Positions 1-5,158 of a stretch of DNA of 5,440 nt are shown here, one piece after another. A program made the position numbers and the translations under genes. The DNA comes from Desulfatibacillaceae bacterium (GTDB taxonomy: Bacteria; Desulfobacterota; Desulfobacteria; Desulfobacterales; Desulfatibacillaceae): positions 1 to 5,440 of the forward strand of contig JASEHB010000194.1 in the NCBI GenBank assembly GCA_030018745.1. Direction: 5' to 3'. The notes below the pieces were generated by a model, which was not told where the DNA came from, ran no database searches, and worked only from the letters and a program-made list of their open reading frames with translations. Numbering within the stretch: the stretch's first letter is position 1; each line of letters opens with the position of its first letter.

Positions 1-77
1 CATGACTTTTTGGGTAACCATAACCCTTTTTTTACATACAACCCATTTAAATTACTTAAAGTTTTTTGAAAGGGGGT

Positions 78-126
78 GCTGGGGGATAACTTTTTTCCAA
101 AAAAGTTTCCCCCCGCAAAAAAAAAA
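78..126. terminator. Long inverted repeat with A/T core, terminator-like
   Basis: A near-perfect hairpin. The arm at 88-96 (AACTTTTTT) pairs with 99-107 (AAAAAAGTT) around a 2-base CC centre. A86 pairs with T108 with T87 bulged. G81-85 pair with C109-113, and GC at 78-79 pairs with GC at 115-116 across one mismatch. Ten A residues follow at 117-126, so the canonical stem-plus-U-tract reads on the minus strand, while the T6 inside the left arm could help on the plus strand. No minus-strand gene in the window ends here; the nearest following gene is the plus-strand SDR, whose start lies about 38 bases further on. The structure is seen directly. Its role is inferred: a bidirectional terminator of whatever lies to the left, or a dispersed intergenic repeat of the type I remember from Desulfobacterota genomes. 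Confidence 0.55.
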
Positions 127-151
127 CAAGGTTTTGCAACTGGCTCAACAC

Positions 152-158
152 AAAGAGG
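152..158 (+). promoter_or_regulatory. Ribosome binding site deciding the TTG start of the SDR gene
   Basis: AAAGAGG lies five bases upstream of TTG at 164. The reading frame is open back to position 2, but the stretch before 164 runs through the long hairpin and its A-tract and translates to low-complexity, non-family sequence. The Rossmann fold begins directly after the TTG (Arg-Ile-Phe-Ile-Thr-Gly). Together these favour 164 over the ATG at position 2. Confidence 0.65.
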
Positions 159-163
159 ATGCC

Positions 164-1102
164 TTGAGGATTTTTATAACAGGGGCCACGGGCTGCCTTG
201 GCCGCCATGTGGTGGAAAGGCTTGCGGCAAAAGGGGGCTGCGAGCTTTTTTTGCTTGTGCGCTCTCCGGCGGGCCTGGCGGGAATTTCCGCCGCAGGATG
301 TATTGTGCACGAGGTGCCCGGCGACATGGAGCACATTAGGCGCCATGCAGACCTTTTAAAATCGGTTCACTGCGTCATCCACGCGGCTGCTGCCTGGGGC
401 GGGGAGCGCCAGGCTTATGAGGTAAACCTTGACGCCACGCTCAAACTTTACTCCCTGCTGAACTTTGCCCAATGCCGCCAGGTCATCCATCTTTCCACGG
501 CCAGTGCTCTTGATTTTAACCGCAAACCCCTGCCCCAGGCCCTGGAATTTGGCACCCCCTACATCCGCTCCAAGGCCCTTTGCCTGCAAAGGCTGGCAGA
601 AATCGAGGATGGAAACTTCACAGTGCTTTGCCCCACCGTGCTTTTGGGCGGAGGAGACGGCATTCCCCTTTCGCACCCCACAAAGCTTCTGCGTAAGGCC
701 ACAACCGCAAAGTTTGTGGAGGCCATGCGCTTTTTAAAGGCAGACGGCACCCTGCACTGGATTGGGGCGGCAGATGCCGCAAGCCTTATCGCCCATTGGG
801 TCTGCACCCCGCCGGATGCAGGCAAAAACCCCATAGTGCTTGGCAACCGCGCTTACAGCGTGGATGAGCTTATCCGCCGCACAGTTATTTTTTACGGAAA
901 GAAACCCCGCCAGCACATCCCCCTGACAGGCAGGCTGGCCGAATCAATGATCAGGCTGTTCAAGATAAAGCTCTCCCCCTGGGACCGCTACTGCATGGGC
1001 CAGCGCCACTTCACTTTTGACAAGGCAACAGGCCCGGAGGATGAGGGCCTTGCCAGCCAATTTCCCGACTGGGAGAGCGTTTTGAAGTCACTACCAGGAT
1101 AA
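164..1102 (+). CDS. NAD(P)-dependent extended SDR (epimerase/dehydratase/3-beta-HSD-like)
   Basis: A 312-residue protein from a TTG start, a normal length for an extended short-chain dehydrogenase/reductase. It begins with a Rossmann beta strand and the cofactor motif TGATGCLG (residues 6-13, GxxGxxG pattern). Asp54 follows in the loop that usually contacts the adenine, then HAAAAWG (73-79) and VNLDAT (87-92). The catalytic Ser is within STAS (111-114), with YIRSK (Tyr133, Lys137) as the YxxxK pair. PTVLLG (157-162) and HWIGAADAASLI (198-209) are typical of the substrate-domain side. All catalytic residues are present, so it should be active, cytosolic and NAD(P)-dependent, probably interconverting a hydroxyl and a ketone. 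The substrate cannot be read from sequence. Nucleotide-sugar epimerase, steroid-dehydrogenase-like and OleD-like beta-keto acid reductase are all possible; the last is worth noting because an OleA-like enzyme lies about 1.3 kb away. The gene stands alone on its strand and converges on moaC. Confidence 0.85.
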   Translation: MRIFITGATGCLGRHVVERLAAKGGCELFLLVRSPAGLAGISAAGCIVHEVPGDMEHIRRHADLLKSVHCVIHAAAAWGGERQAYEVNLDATLKLYSLLNFAQCRQVIHLSTASALDFNRKPLPQALEFGTPYIRSKALCLQRLAEIEDGNFTVLCPTVLLGGGDGIPLSHPTKLLRKATTAKFVEAMRFLKADGTLHWIGAADAASLIAHWVCTPPDAGKNPIVLGNRAYSVDELIRRTVIFYGKKPRQHIPLTGRLAESMIRLFKIKLSPWDRYCMGQRHFTFDKATGPEDEGLASQFPDWESVLKSLPG

Positions 1103-1219
1103 AAGGGGGGTGCCGTCCAAACAACTTTTGCATCAAGAGCAGGCCGTATTTTCGAGCAGGCCTCAAAAATGCACTTATTTATCTGTAAATATTTTATATT
1201 TTTTGGCAGGCAAAATTTT
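1103..1219. other. Convergent intergenic spacer, AT-rich
   Basis: This spacer separates two genes that end facing each other (the SDR on plus, moaC on minus). It holds the 9-bp direct repeat listed separately. It also has a possible hairpin AGGCC (1141-1145) / GGCCT (1159-1163) with a 13-base loop, and an A/T-only hairpin AAATAT (1187-1192) / ATATTT (1196-1201) followed by a short T-run. Transcription from both sides has to end about here, but neither hairpin is a convincing intrinsic terminator, and I see no coding potential. Confidence 0.5.
1137..1162. repeat. 9-bp direct repeat GAGCAGGCC, two copies, 17-bp period
   Basis: GAGCAGGCC occurs at 1137-1145 and again at 1154-1162, separated by eight bases. 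Part of it also makes a weak inverted pair (AGGCC with GGCCT). The repeat is directly visible. Its meaning is unknown: it could be a local duplication or part of a weak terminator between the convergent genes. Confidence 0.45.
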
Positions 1220-1723
1220 TCATGAATTATTCGGGCGCACAAAATGCCCGCTCTTGCCGCCGCTTTTTTCCAGCAGCATTATGTCTGTTATGCTTATGGT
1301 CCTGTCCAGCGCCTTTAGCATATCGTAGATGGTCAGGCCTGCCACGGCTGCGGCTGTTAGGGCTTCCATCTCCACGCCCGTAGGCCCGTTTGCCCTGGCT
1401 GTCGCCTTTATGTTCACAATGGCCTTTTCTTTATCCACCTCAAAGGAAACATCCACCAAAGAAAGAGCCAATGGGTGGCAAAGGGGAATAAGCTCCCATG
1501 TGCGCTTTGCCGCCATGATTGCAGCTATTCGGGCTGTTTCCAGCACATTGCCCTTGGCGATTTTGTTTTCAAGCAGTTGGGCAAGGGTGTCGGGCTTCAT
1601 GCAGACCCTTGCCAAAGCCACGGCCTGGCGCAGGGTTGGGGCCTTGGCAGAAACATCCACCATGCGGGCGCGGCCTTCCTTGTCCAGGTGGCTAAAGCTG
1701 TTTTCCTTTTTGGTGTCATTCAT
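1220..1723 (-). CDS. moaC: Cyclic pyranopterin monophosphate synthase MoaC
   Basis: A 167-residue protein, close to the roughly 160 residues of E. coli MoaC. MoaC converts the 3',8-cyclo-GTP product of MoaA to cyclic pyranopterin monophosphate, the first stable intermediate of molybdopterin synthesis, in the cytosol. The family signatures run in order: SHLDKEGRARMVDVSAK (11-27), AAKRTW (71-76), IPLCHPL (79-85, with the conserved His83), TGVEMEALTAAAVAGLTIYD (116-135) with Asp134 and Lys137 matching catalytic Asp128 and Lys131 of E. coli, and the C-terminal KSGGKSGHF (153-161). No key residue is missing. The ATG start lies inside the end of mobA (8-nt overlap), so the two are probably translationally coupled. 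The ribosome binding site is weak (AAAGG about ten bases upstream), which fits coupling. It is the last gene of its transcript. Confidence 0.97.
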   Translation of the reverse strand: MNDTKKENSFSHLDKEGRARMVDVSAKAPTLRQAVALARVCMKPDTLAQLLENKIAKGNVLETARIAAIMAAKRTWELIPLCHPLALSLVDVSFEVDKEKAIVNIKATARANGPTGVEMEALTAAAVAGLTIYDMLKALDRTISITDIMLLEKSGGKSGHFVRPNNS

Positions 1724-2333
1724 GGCAGGGGCCTTTGCCTTTTTTTAAGCGCGCCATTGCATCCAAATGGGCTTCTGGCGTGTTTATGTTGAAAAAGGAT
1801 ATCAATTCCGGGTCAACAGCAAGAAGTTTTTCCTCCTCAATTCGGGCCACCCGGATATTTTCAAAGAATCCGCTTATTTTAAGGCGGTTTTCCGCCAGGC
1901 AGCGGTCAACCTGGGCCAGGCAGCGGGTGCTGTAAAGGGCGCAAAGAGGCTCCATGCCAAAGCGGGTGCAGGGCAGAACCATGTCCCATTTATCCCCGGC
2001 AGCAGAAACAAGAAGCTCTATCATCTCTCTTTTGATGAAGGGCATATCGCAGGCGCAAACAAAAACCCAAGGGGCCGGGGCATAAAAAAGGGCTGCATGA
2101 AGCCCGGCCAAAGAGGCGCTGACCGGATAAAGGTCGCTCACCGCCATTATTTGGGCATCCTGGTAGTCCAAAGGGTTTTTGGCCACAATAAAGCTCTGGC
2201 GAAAAAGCGGGGAAAAGACGCCAAGAATTCGCTGCACAAGGCTTTGGCCCCCCATGTCCATGAGGGCCTTGTTCTTCCCGTTCATGCGGGCGCTTTTGCC
2301 GCCCGCCAATATTGCTCCGCAAACCTCTTTCAA
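1716..2333 (-). CDS. mobA: Molybdenum cofactor guanylyltransferase MobA
   Basis: A 205-residue protein from a TTG start. MobA transfers GMP from GTP to Mo-molybdopterin, giving the guanine dinucleotide cofactor used by DMSO-reductase-family enzymes such as formate dehydrogenase. Seen in order: the nucleotide-binding signature ILAGGKSARMNGKNKAL (8-24) with Gly11, Gly12, Arg16 and Lys22; Asp67 in SDLYP; ASLAGLHAAL (73-82); the metal-binding VCACDMPF (92-99, Asp96); EPLCALY (128-134); and FNINTPE (181-187), where the family carries NiNTPEdl. Two deviations: the usual Gly-Pro before LAGL is Ala-Ser here, and RMGxDK reads RMNGKNK. The frame is open upstream to another TTG at 2390, but that lies upstream of the predicted transcription start; the TTG at 2333 has an AGGGGCGGA-like ribosome binding site and puts the Rossmann-like strand at the N-terminus. 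It overlaps moaC by eight bases. Confidence 0.93.
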   Translation of the reverse strand: MKEVCGAILAGGKSARMNGKNKALMDMGGQSLVQRILGVFSPLFRQSFIVAKNPLDYQDAQIMAVSDLYPVSASLAGLHAALFYAPAPWVFVCACDMPFIKREMIELLVSAAGDKWDMVLPCTRFGMEPLCALYSTRCLAQVDRCLAENRLKISGFFENIRVARIEEEKLLAVDPELISFFNINTPEAHLDAMARLKKGKGPCHE

Positions 2334-2380
2334 AATCCGCCCCTGAAAAAGTGAACAAAAGCAGCTCCCTGCCCGGCCCC

Positions 2381-2409
2381 TTGATACCAAGCGGAAAAGG
2401 CGTGGTCAA
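2381..2409 (-). promoter_or_regulatory. Sigma70-type promoter for mobA-moaC
   Basis: On the minus strand TTGACC (2409-2404, five of six to TTGACA) is followed after exactly 17 bases by TATCAA (2386-2381, four of six to TATAAT). Transcription would start near 2374, leaving a leader of about 40 bases before the TTG start of mobA at 2333. The element lies in the 114-base gap after the ketosynthase gene, so mobA-moaC can be expressed apart from the upstream genes. No molybdate or Moco operator could be recognised in so short a leader. Confidence 0.55.
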
Positions 2410-2447
2410 TTGTCTTGAAATGTTGCAGGCAAAAAATGCCGGGAAGC

Positions 2448-3464
2448 TCACCACAAAACGCTCATCATTGTGCAGTTAAGCCCGCTGCCTATGCCCAAAA
2501 GCGCGGCATGATTCCCCTTTTGCAGCCGCCCTTCGCAGCTTGCCATGGAAAGGGTTATGGGAACCGCCGCAGGGCCTATGTTGCCCAAAAAGGGAAAGTT
2601 GAGGTGGGCCTTTTGGGGAGTAAGCCCCAGGGTCTGGCATAAAAGGCGCATATTGCGGGCGGAAACCTGGTGGGGAATGTAGGCGTCTATGGTCGAATCG
2701 CTCCAGCGGGGAAGGCTTTGCTCTGCCGCCTGCCAGGTTTTTAAAGCCAGGGCCACGCCGTGCTTCATAACCGCCGGGGCATCGGCAATCATCTGGTCCC
2801 TCTGGCCCAGGCACAGGCGGCAGTGGGCGGTTGCAGATCGGGTCACGGAGCCTGCAATCCTGTGGCCGCCCGGGGCAAGATCATCCCTGCAAAGCAGCAT
2901 GGCCGCTGCCCCGGAGCCTATTGTGAGGGTGGCGAAATTGGCGTGAAAGGCCTTGGCATCAACAGTGGGCGAATTGAGGATGTTGATGGTGTTCTCCACC
3001 GGCTCGCGGGCGGATTCTCCGGCCACAACCAGTGCGTAGTCCAGCCTGCCCGCATCAATCATAAGGCAGGCCGTGTTCATGCCATCCAAAAAACCCAGGC
3101 AGGCATTGGCGATGTCGAAATTGATGCATTTTTCATCCAGCCCCAGGCCCCCGTGGACAAGGCTTGCCACCGAAGGCTCCACAAAGTCCTTGCTGACAGA
3201 TGTGCTGATGAGCGCGCCGATGCGGGAGGGGTCAATCCCCGACTGCTCCAGCACAAGCCGGGCAGCGCTGATGGCGGCCTCGCTGGGTGTAACCCCCCTG
3301 TCCCAGAAACGGCGCTCCTTTATTCCCGTAAGGCTGTATAAAAGGCCCTGGGGAAAATTGAGGCGCTTGTAGGTATCTGCCAGCCGCTTTTCAATGTCCG
3401 AGGACAAAATCCGGTTTTCGGGCAGAACATGGGCAAGGACGGCAATTACCGTTGTCCTGCTCAT
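2448..3464 (-). CDS. OleA-like 3-oxoacyl synthase (thiolase-fold, KAS III relative)
   Basis: A 338-residue thiolase-superfamily condensing enzyme. The catalytic triad is complete: Cys122 in FDIANACLGF (116-125), His265 in IPHQVSARN (263-271) and Asn295 in FLGNIGPAAVP (292-302). GSGAAAML (183-190) and the C-terminal GIGSGLN (324-330) complete the fold. Glu96, in DFVEPSVASLVH (93-104), lies 26 residues before the catalytic Cys. From memory, OleA of Xanthomonas campestris has Glu117 and Cys143 at the same separation, and its His and Asn spacings (142 and 30) nearly match the 143 and 30 here. E. coli FabH has a shorter Cys-His distance of about 132. OleA joins two fatty acyl-CoAs head to head to give a 2-alkyl-3-keto acid, and that is the best guess here; a FabH-like priming enzyme or a specialised-metabolite ketosynthase is the alternative. 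The ATG overlaps the DoxX stop (ATGA), with AGGAA upstream as ribosome binding site, so the two are coupled. No OleB or OleC is adjacent. Confidence 0.8.
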   Translation of the reverse strand: MSRTTVIAVLAHVLPENRILSSDIEKRLADTYKRLNFPQGLLYSLTGIKERRFWDRGVTPSEAAISAARLVLEQSGIDPSRIGALISTSVSKDFVEPSVASLVHGGLGLDEKCINFDIANACLGFLDGMNTACLMIDAGRLDYALVVAGESAREPVENTINILNSPTVDAKAFHANFATLTIGSGAAAMLLCRDDLAPGGHRIAGSVTRSATAHCRLCLGQRDQMIADAPAVMKHGVALALKTWQAAEQSLPRWSDSTIDAYIPHQVSARNMRLLCQTLGLTPQKAHLNFPFLGNIGPAAVPITLSMASCEGRLQKGNHAALLGIGSGLNCTMMSVLW

Positions 3465-3829
3465 GGGCTTTTCCTGTCTGCGCTCTTGGCTTCAAGCGCT
3501 CTTTTTCTGGCTGCTGCAAACAGCATAATTGTGGCAATGCCCGTGCATGGAACAATGGCCAGGAGCACTTGGCCGCTGTTTGCCATTAAGCCGGCTGCCA
3601 CAACAAGAAGGCCTATGCTGCCAACAATGCCTGCAAGTTGCAGTTTTTCAAAAAGGATAATAAAGCCAAAACCCGCCTGGAGCACACCAAAGGCAACCCG
3701 AAACCAGTCGGGCACGCCAAAGCGCTCAAAGGTTGCCACCTCAACAGGATGCCCGAACACCTTTACAGCCCCCAGCAAAAAGCCAAGAACAGGCAGTGCT
3801 ATGCGAAGCACACCATAGACGCGAATCAT
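3461..3829 (-). CDS. DoxX-like small integral membrane protein
   Basis: A 122-residue protein with four predicted membrane segments (about 7-26, 43-60, 64-82 and 86-105) and a basic C-terminal tail (108-122), matching the size and shape of DoxX-like/DoxD-like proteins. The N-terminal segment ends in GAVKVFGHP (20-28), resembling the family's Gly..Lys after helix 1, and GVPDWFRVAFGVLQAGFGF (38-56) sits where the family carries a G-x-x-E-x-x-G pattern; here Gln51 replaces the usual Glu. The open frame extends 15 codons further upstream, but the ATG at 3829 has GGAAGGG seven bases before it and starts the first helix sensibly. Function is unknown; relatives are linked only loosely to quinone or thiol redox. 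The stop codon overlaps the start of the OleA-like gene (ATGA), the tightest coupling in the window after mobA-moaC. It lies 45 bases downstream of the TM2 gene. Confidence 0.75.
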   Translation of the reverse strand: MIRVYGVLRIALPVLGFLLGAVKVFGHPVEVATFERFGVPDWFRVAFGVLQAGFGFIILFEKLQLAGIVGSIGLLVVAAGLMANSGQVLLAIVPCTGIATIMLFAAARKRALEAKSADRKSP

Positions 3830-3874
3830 TTGACAACCCTTCCGGCAGGCAGGTAAACAGGAAAAGGTGAGCAA

Positions 3875-4267
3875 TCAGGCGTTTTTTTGGGAGATCTGCT
3901 CGTTTAAGGTCCAGAAATCGTAAACAACCCCAATGCCCAAAAGCCCGCCGGTGAGAAGCCACAAAAGGCCTGTGACCCACTTGCCCATGTAAAAGCGGTG
4001 AATGCCAAAAAAACCCAAAAATGTGAGCAGAATCCAGCCCACCGTGTAGTTTATGGGGCCGTCAACATAGCGGAAGTCCGCGCTTCTTTCCATTGATGGA
4101 ATCAAAAACAGATCCACAATCCAGCCAATGAAAAGCAGGCCCAGGGTGCAAAACCAGATGGTGCCGGTAACAGGCCTGCCGTAGTAAAAGCGGTGAGCGC
4201 CGAAAAAACCGAAAATCCAGAGTATGTAGCCTATGGGCAGGTTGTGGGTGTCATTGTCTGGTCGCAT
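3875..4267 (-). CDS. Tandem TM2-domain membrane protein
   Basis: A 130-residue membrane protein made of two TM2 domains in a row. The first (about 11-57) has IFGFFGAHRFYYG (18-30), then VTG, a hydrophobic helix and WIVDLFLIP (49-57). The second (about 74-122) repeats it as FLGFFGIHRFYMG (83-95), VTG (98-100), GGLLGIGVVYDFWTL (107-121). Each domain contributes two helices joined by the charged HRFY turn, so four membrane helices are expected, linked by a polar stretch (58-73). The internal duplication is plain and both copies keep the GxHRFYxG core and the Asp of the second helix. TM2 proteins have no settled bacterial function, so none is assigned. The ATG at 4267 is preceded by AAGGCGG. The gene is about 84 bases after the kinase-like gene and 45 before the DoxX-like gene, on the same strand, so co-transcription is plausible. 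Confidence 0.88.
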   Translation of the reverse strand: MRPDNDTHNLPIGYILWIFGFFGAHRFYYGRPVTGTIWFCTLGLLFIGWIVDLFLIPSMERSADFRYVDGPINYTVGWILLTFLGFFGIHRFYMGKWVTGLLWLLTGGLLGIGVVYDFWTLNEQISQKNA

Positions 4268-4351
4268 GAGCGCCGCCTTTTTATGTGGGTATGGAAAAAA
4301 GACCTGTTGGAAAAAATGCAGGTGCTTGCAGGCAATACCAAAAGCCGCAGA

Positions 4352-5158
4352 CTAATCCTGCTTTTTTACTCCCACCCCAAATTCCCTTCGCAAAAGGCCG
4401 GAATCTTCATTCGCCTGCTCCAGGCTGCCCATAAACTTGCGCTCAAAGGCTGTGCATATCAGTTGGGCGCAAAGGTCTGCCTGTTTTAGATGAGTCCGGT
4501 TGATGGTCATGTCAAACTCATAGGTGGAGGCGTTTTCCTTGGCGTAAATCTTTTTGAAAAAATCCGCCTGCTCCTGGTCAATTTTCTCCAGCTTGGCAGC
4601 AGCCTCCTTTTCAGGGACATCCAGAACCTGGGCAAGGCGCTTGGCCCTAAATTCCGGGCCGGCAACAATGCGGACTGCCAGAATTCTTTCCCTGGGCAGA
4701 AAAAGATGTGTGCCCCGGCCCACAAAAATGCTGCTGTTAAGCCCGGCAATGGAATAGACCGTGGTGAAAAGCTGGCGGGTGAAGTCGCTCATCACAAAGG
4801 ACTTTTCCCCCAAAATGGCCCCAAGAAGCTCCTTGATTCTGCCGGGATATTTCTCGTCAAAGCAGTCAACTGTTTTGCGGGAAAGATCCCTGGTGCGGGC
4901 AATGTGGTCAATGATCTCCCTGTCCACAACCGTAAGGCCAAGCTGACGGCCCACCATGTCTGCAATTTCCAGTGCGCCGGAGCCTATTTTGCGCGAAATG
5001 CAGATGGAAGGGGGAATCACCACAAGGCCACAAGAATCCCTGGCAGGGGTCCTTTCCCATTGGTCTATGTACCTGTCTGCCAGATTTTGGGCATCCTGCT
5101 TGTGGCCTTCATAATCGCCGGGGTGGTATTCCTTACCGCCGATAAAGTATTTTGTCAT
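4352..5158 (-). CDS. Cytidylate kinase-like family protein
   Basis: A 268-residue protein of the cytidylate kinase-like family. Visible motifs: a glycine-rich nucleotide-binding segment ISRKIGSGALEIADMVGRQL (54-73), where the SRxxGSG pattern of this family replaces the classical GKS/T Walker A; VVDREII (77-83); IFVGRGTHLFLP (144-155), the usual GRG segment; AVRIVAGPEFRAKRL (161-175), with arginines in the region where the family places its lid; and DFFKKIYAKENASTYEFDMTINRTHL (199-224), the characteristic C-terminal block. About 45 residues precede the nucleotide-binding strand, an acidic/aromatic leader with no motif I recognise. It may phosphorylate a nucleotide, but the family is poorly characterised and is distinct from the housekeeping Cmk. 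It is the first gene of the minus-strand series, with the ATG preceded by AAGGGTG and GCGGAT. It is unlikely to be functionally linked to its neighbours. Confidence 0.85.
   Translation of the reverse strand: MTKYFIGGKEYHPGDYEGHKQDAQNLADRYIDQWERTPARDSCGLVVIPPSICISRKIGSGALEIADMVGRQLGLTVVDREIIDHIARTRDLSRKTVDCFDEKYPGRIKELLGAILGEKSFVMSDFTRQLFTTVYSIAGLNSSIFVGRGTHLFLPRERILAVRIVAGPEFRAKRLAQVLDVPEKEAAAKLEKIDQEQADFFKKIYAKENASTYEFDMTINRTHLKQADLCAQLICTAFERKFMGSLEQANEDSGLLRREFGVGVKKQD

Noticed and set aside
31..60. A possible promoter (TTTACA followed by A/T-rich sequence) before the SDR
   Set aside because: No acceptable -10 hexamer lies at 16-18 bases; the A/T richness alone produces the resemblance.
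2..163. An upstream ATG extension of the SDR by 54 codons
   Set aside because: It would translate through the long hairpin and A-tract into low-complexity sequence, and the family fold begins right after the TTG at 164, which has its own ribosome binding site.
1767..2354. A 195-codon plus-strand open frame opposite mobA
   Set aside because: It is antisense to a clear MobA, has no motif of its own, and is explained by the codon bias of the opposite strand.
2428..2440. A GGCA/TGCC hairpin just after the ketosynthase stop as a terminator
   Set aside because: The stem has only four pairs, with the T-run inside the loop rather than after the stem.
2760..3341. A 193-codon plus-strand open frame opposite the ketosynthase gene
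   Set aside because: It is antisense to a complete thiolase-fold enzyme and has no recognisable protein features.
4313..4330. A TGCA/TGCA hairpin followed by six Ts on the minus strand after the kinase-like gene
   Set aside because: Four base pairs is too short to call a terminator, and the genes on either side are in the same orientation.
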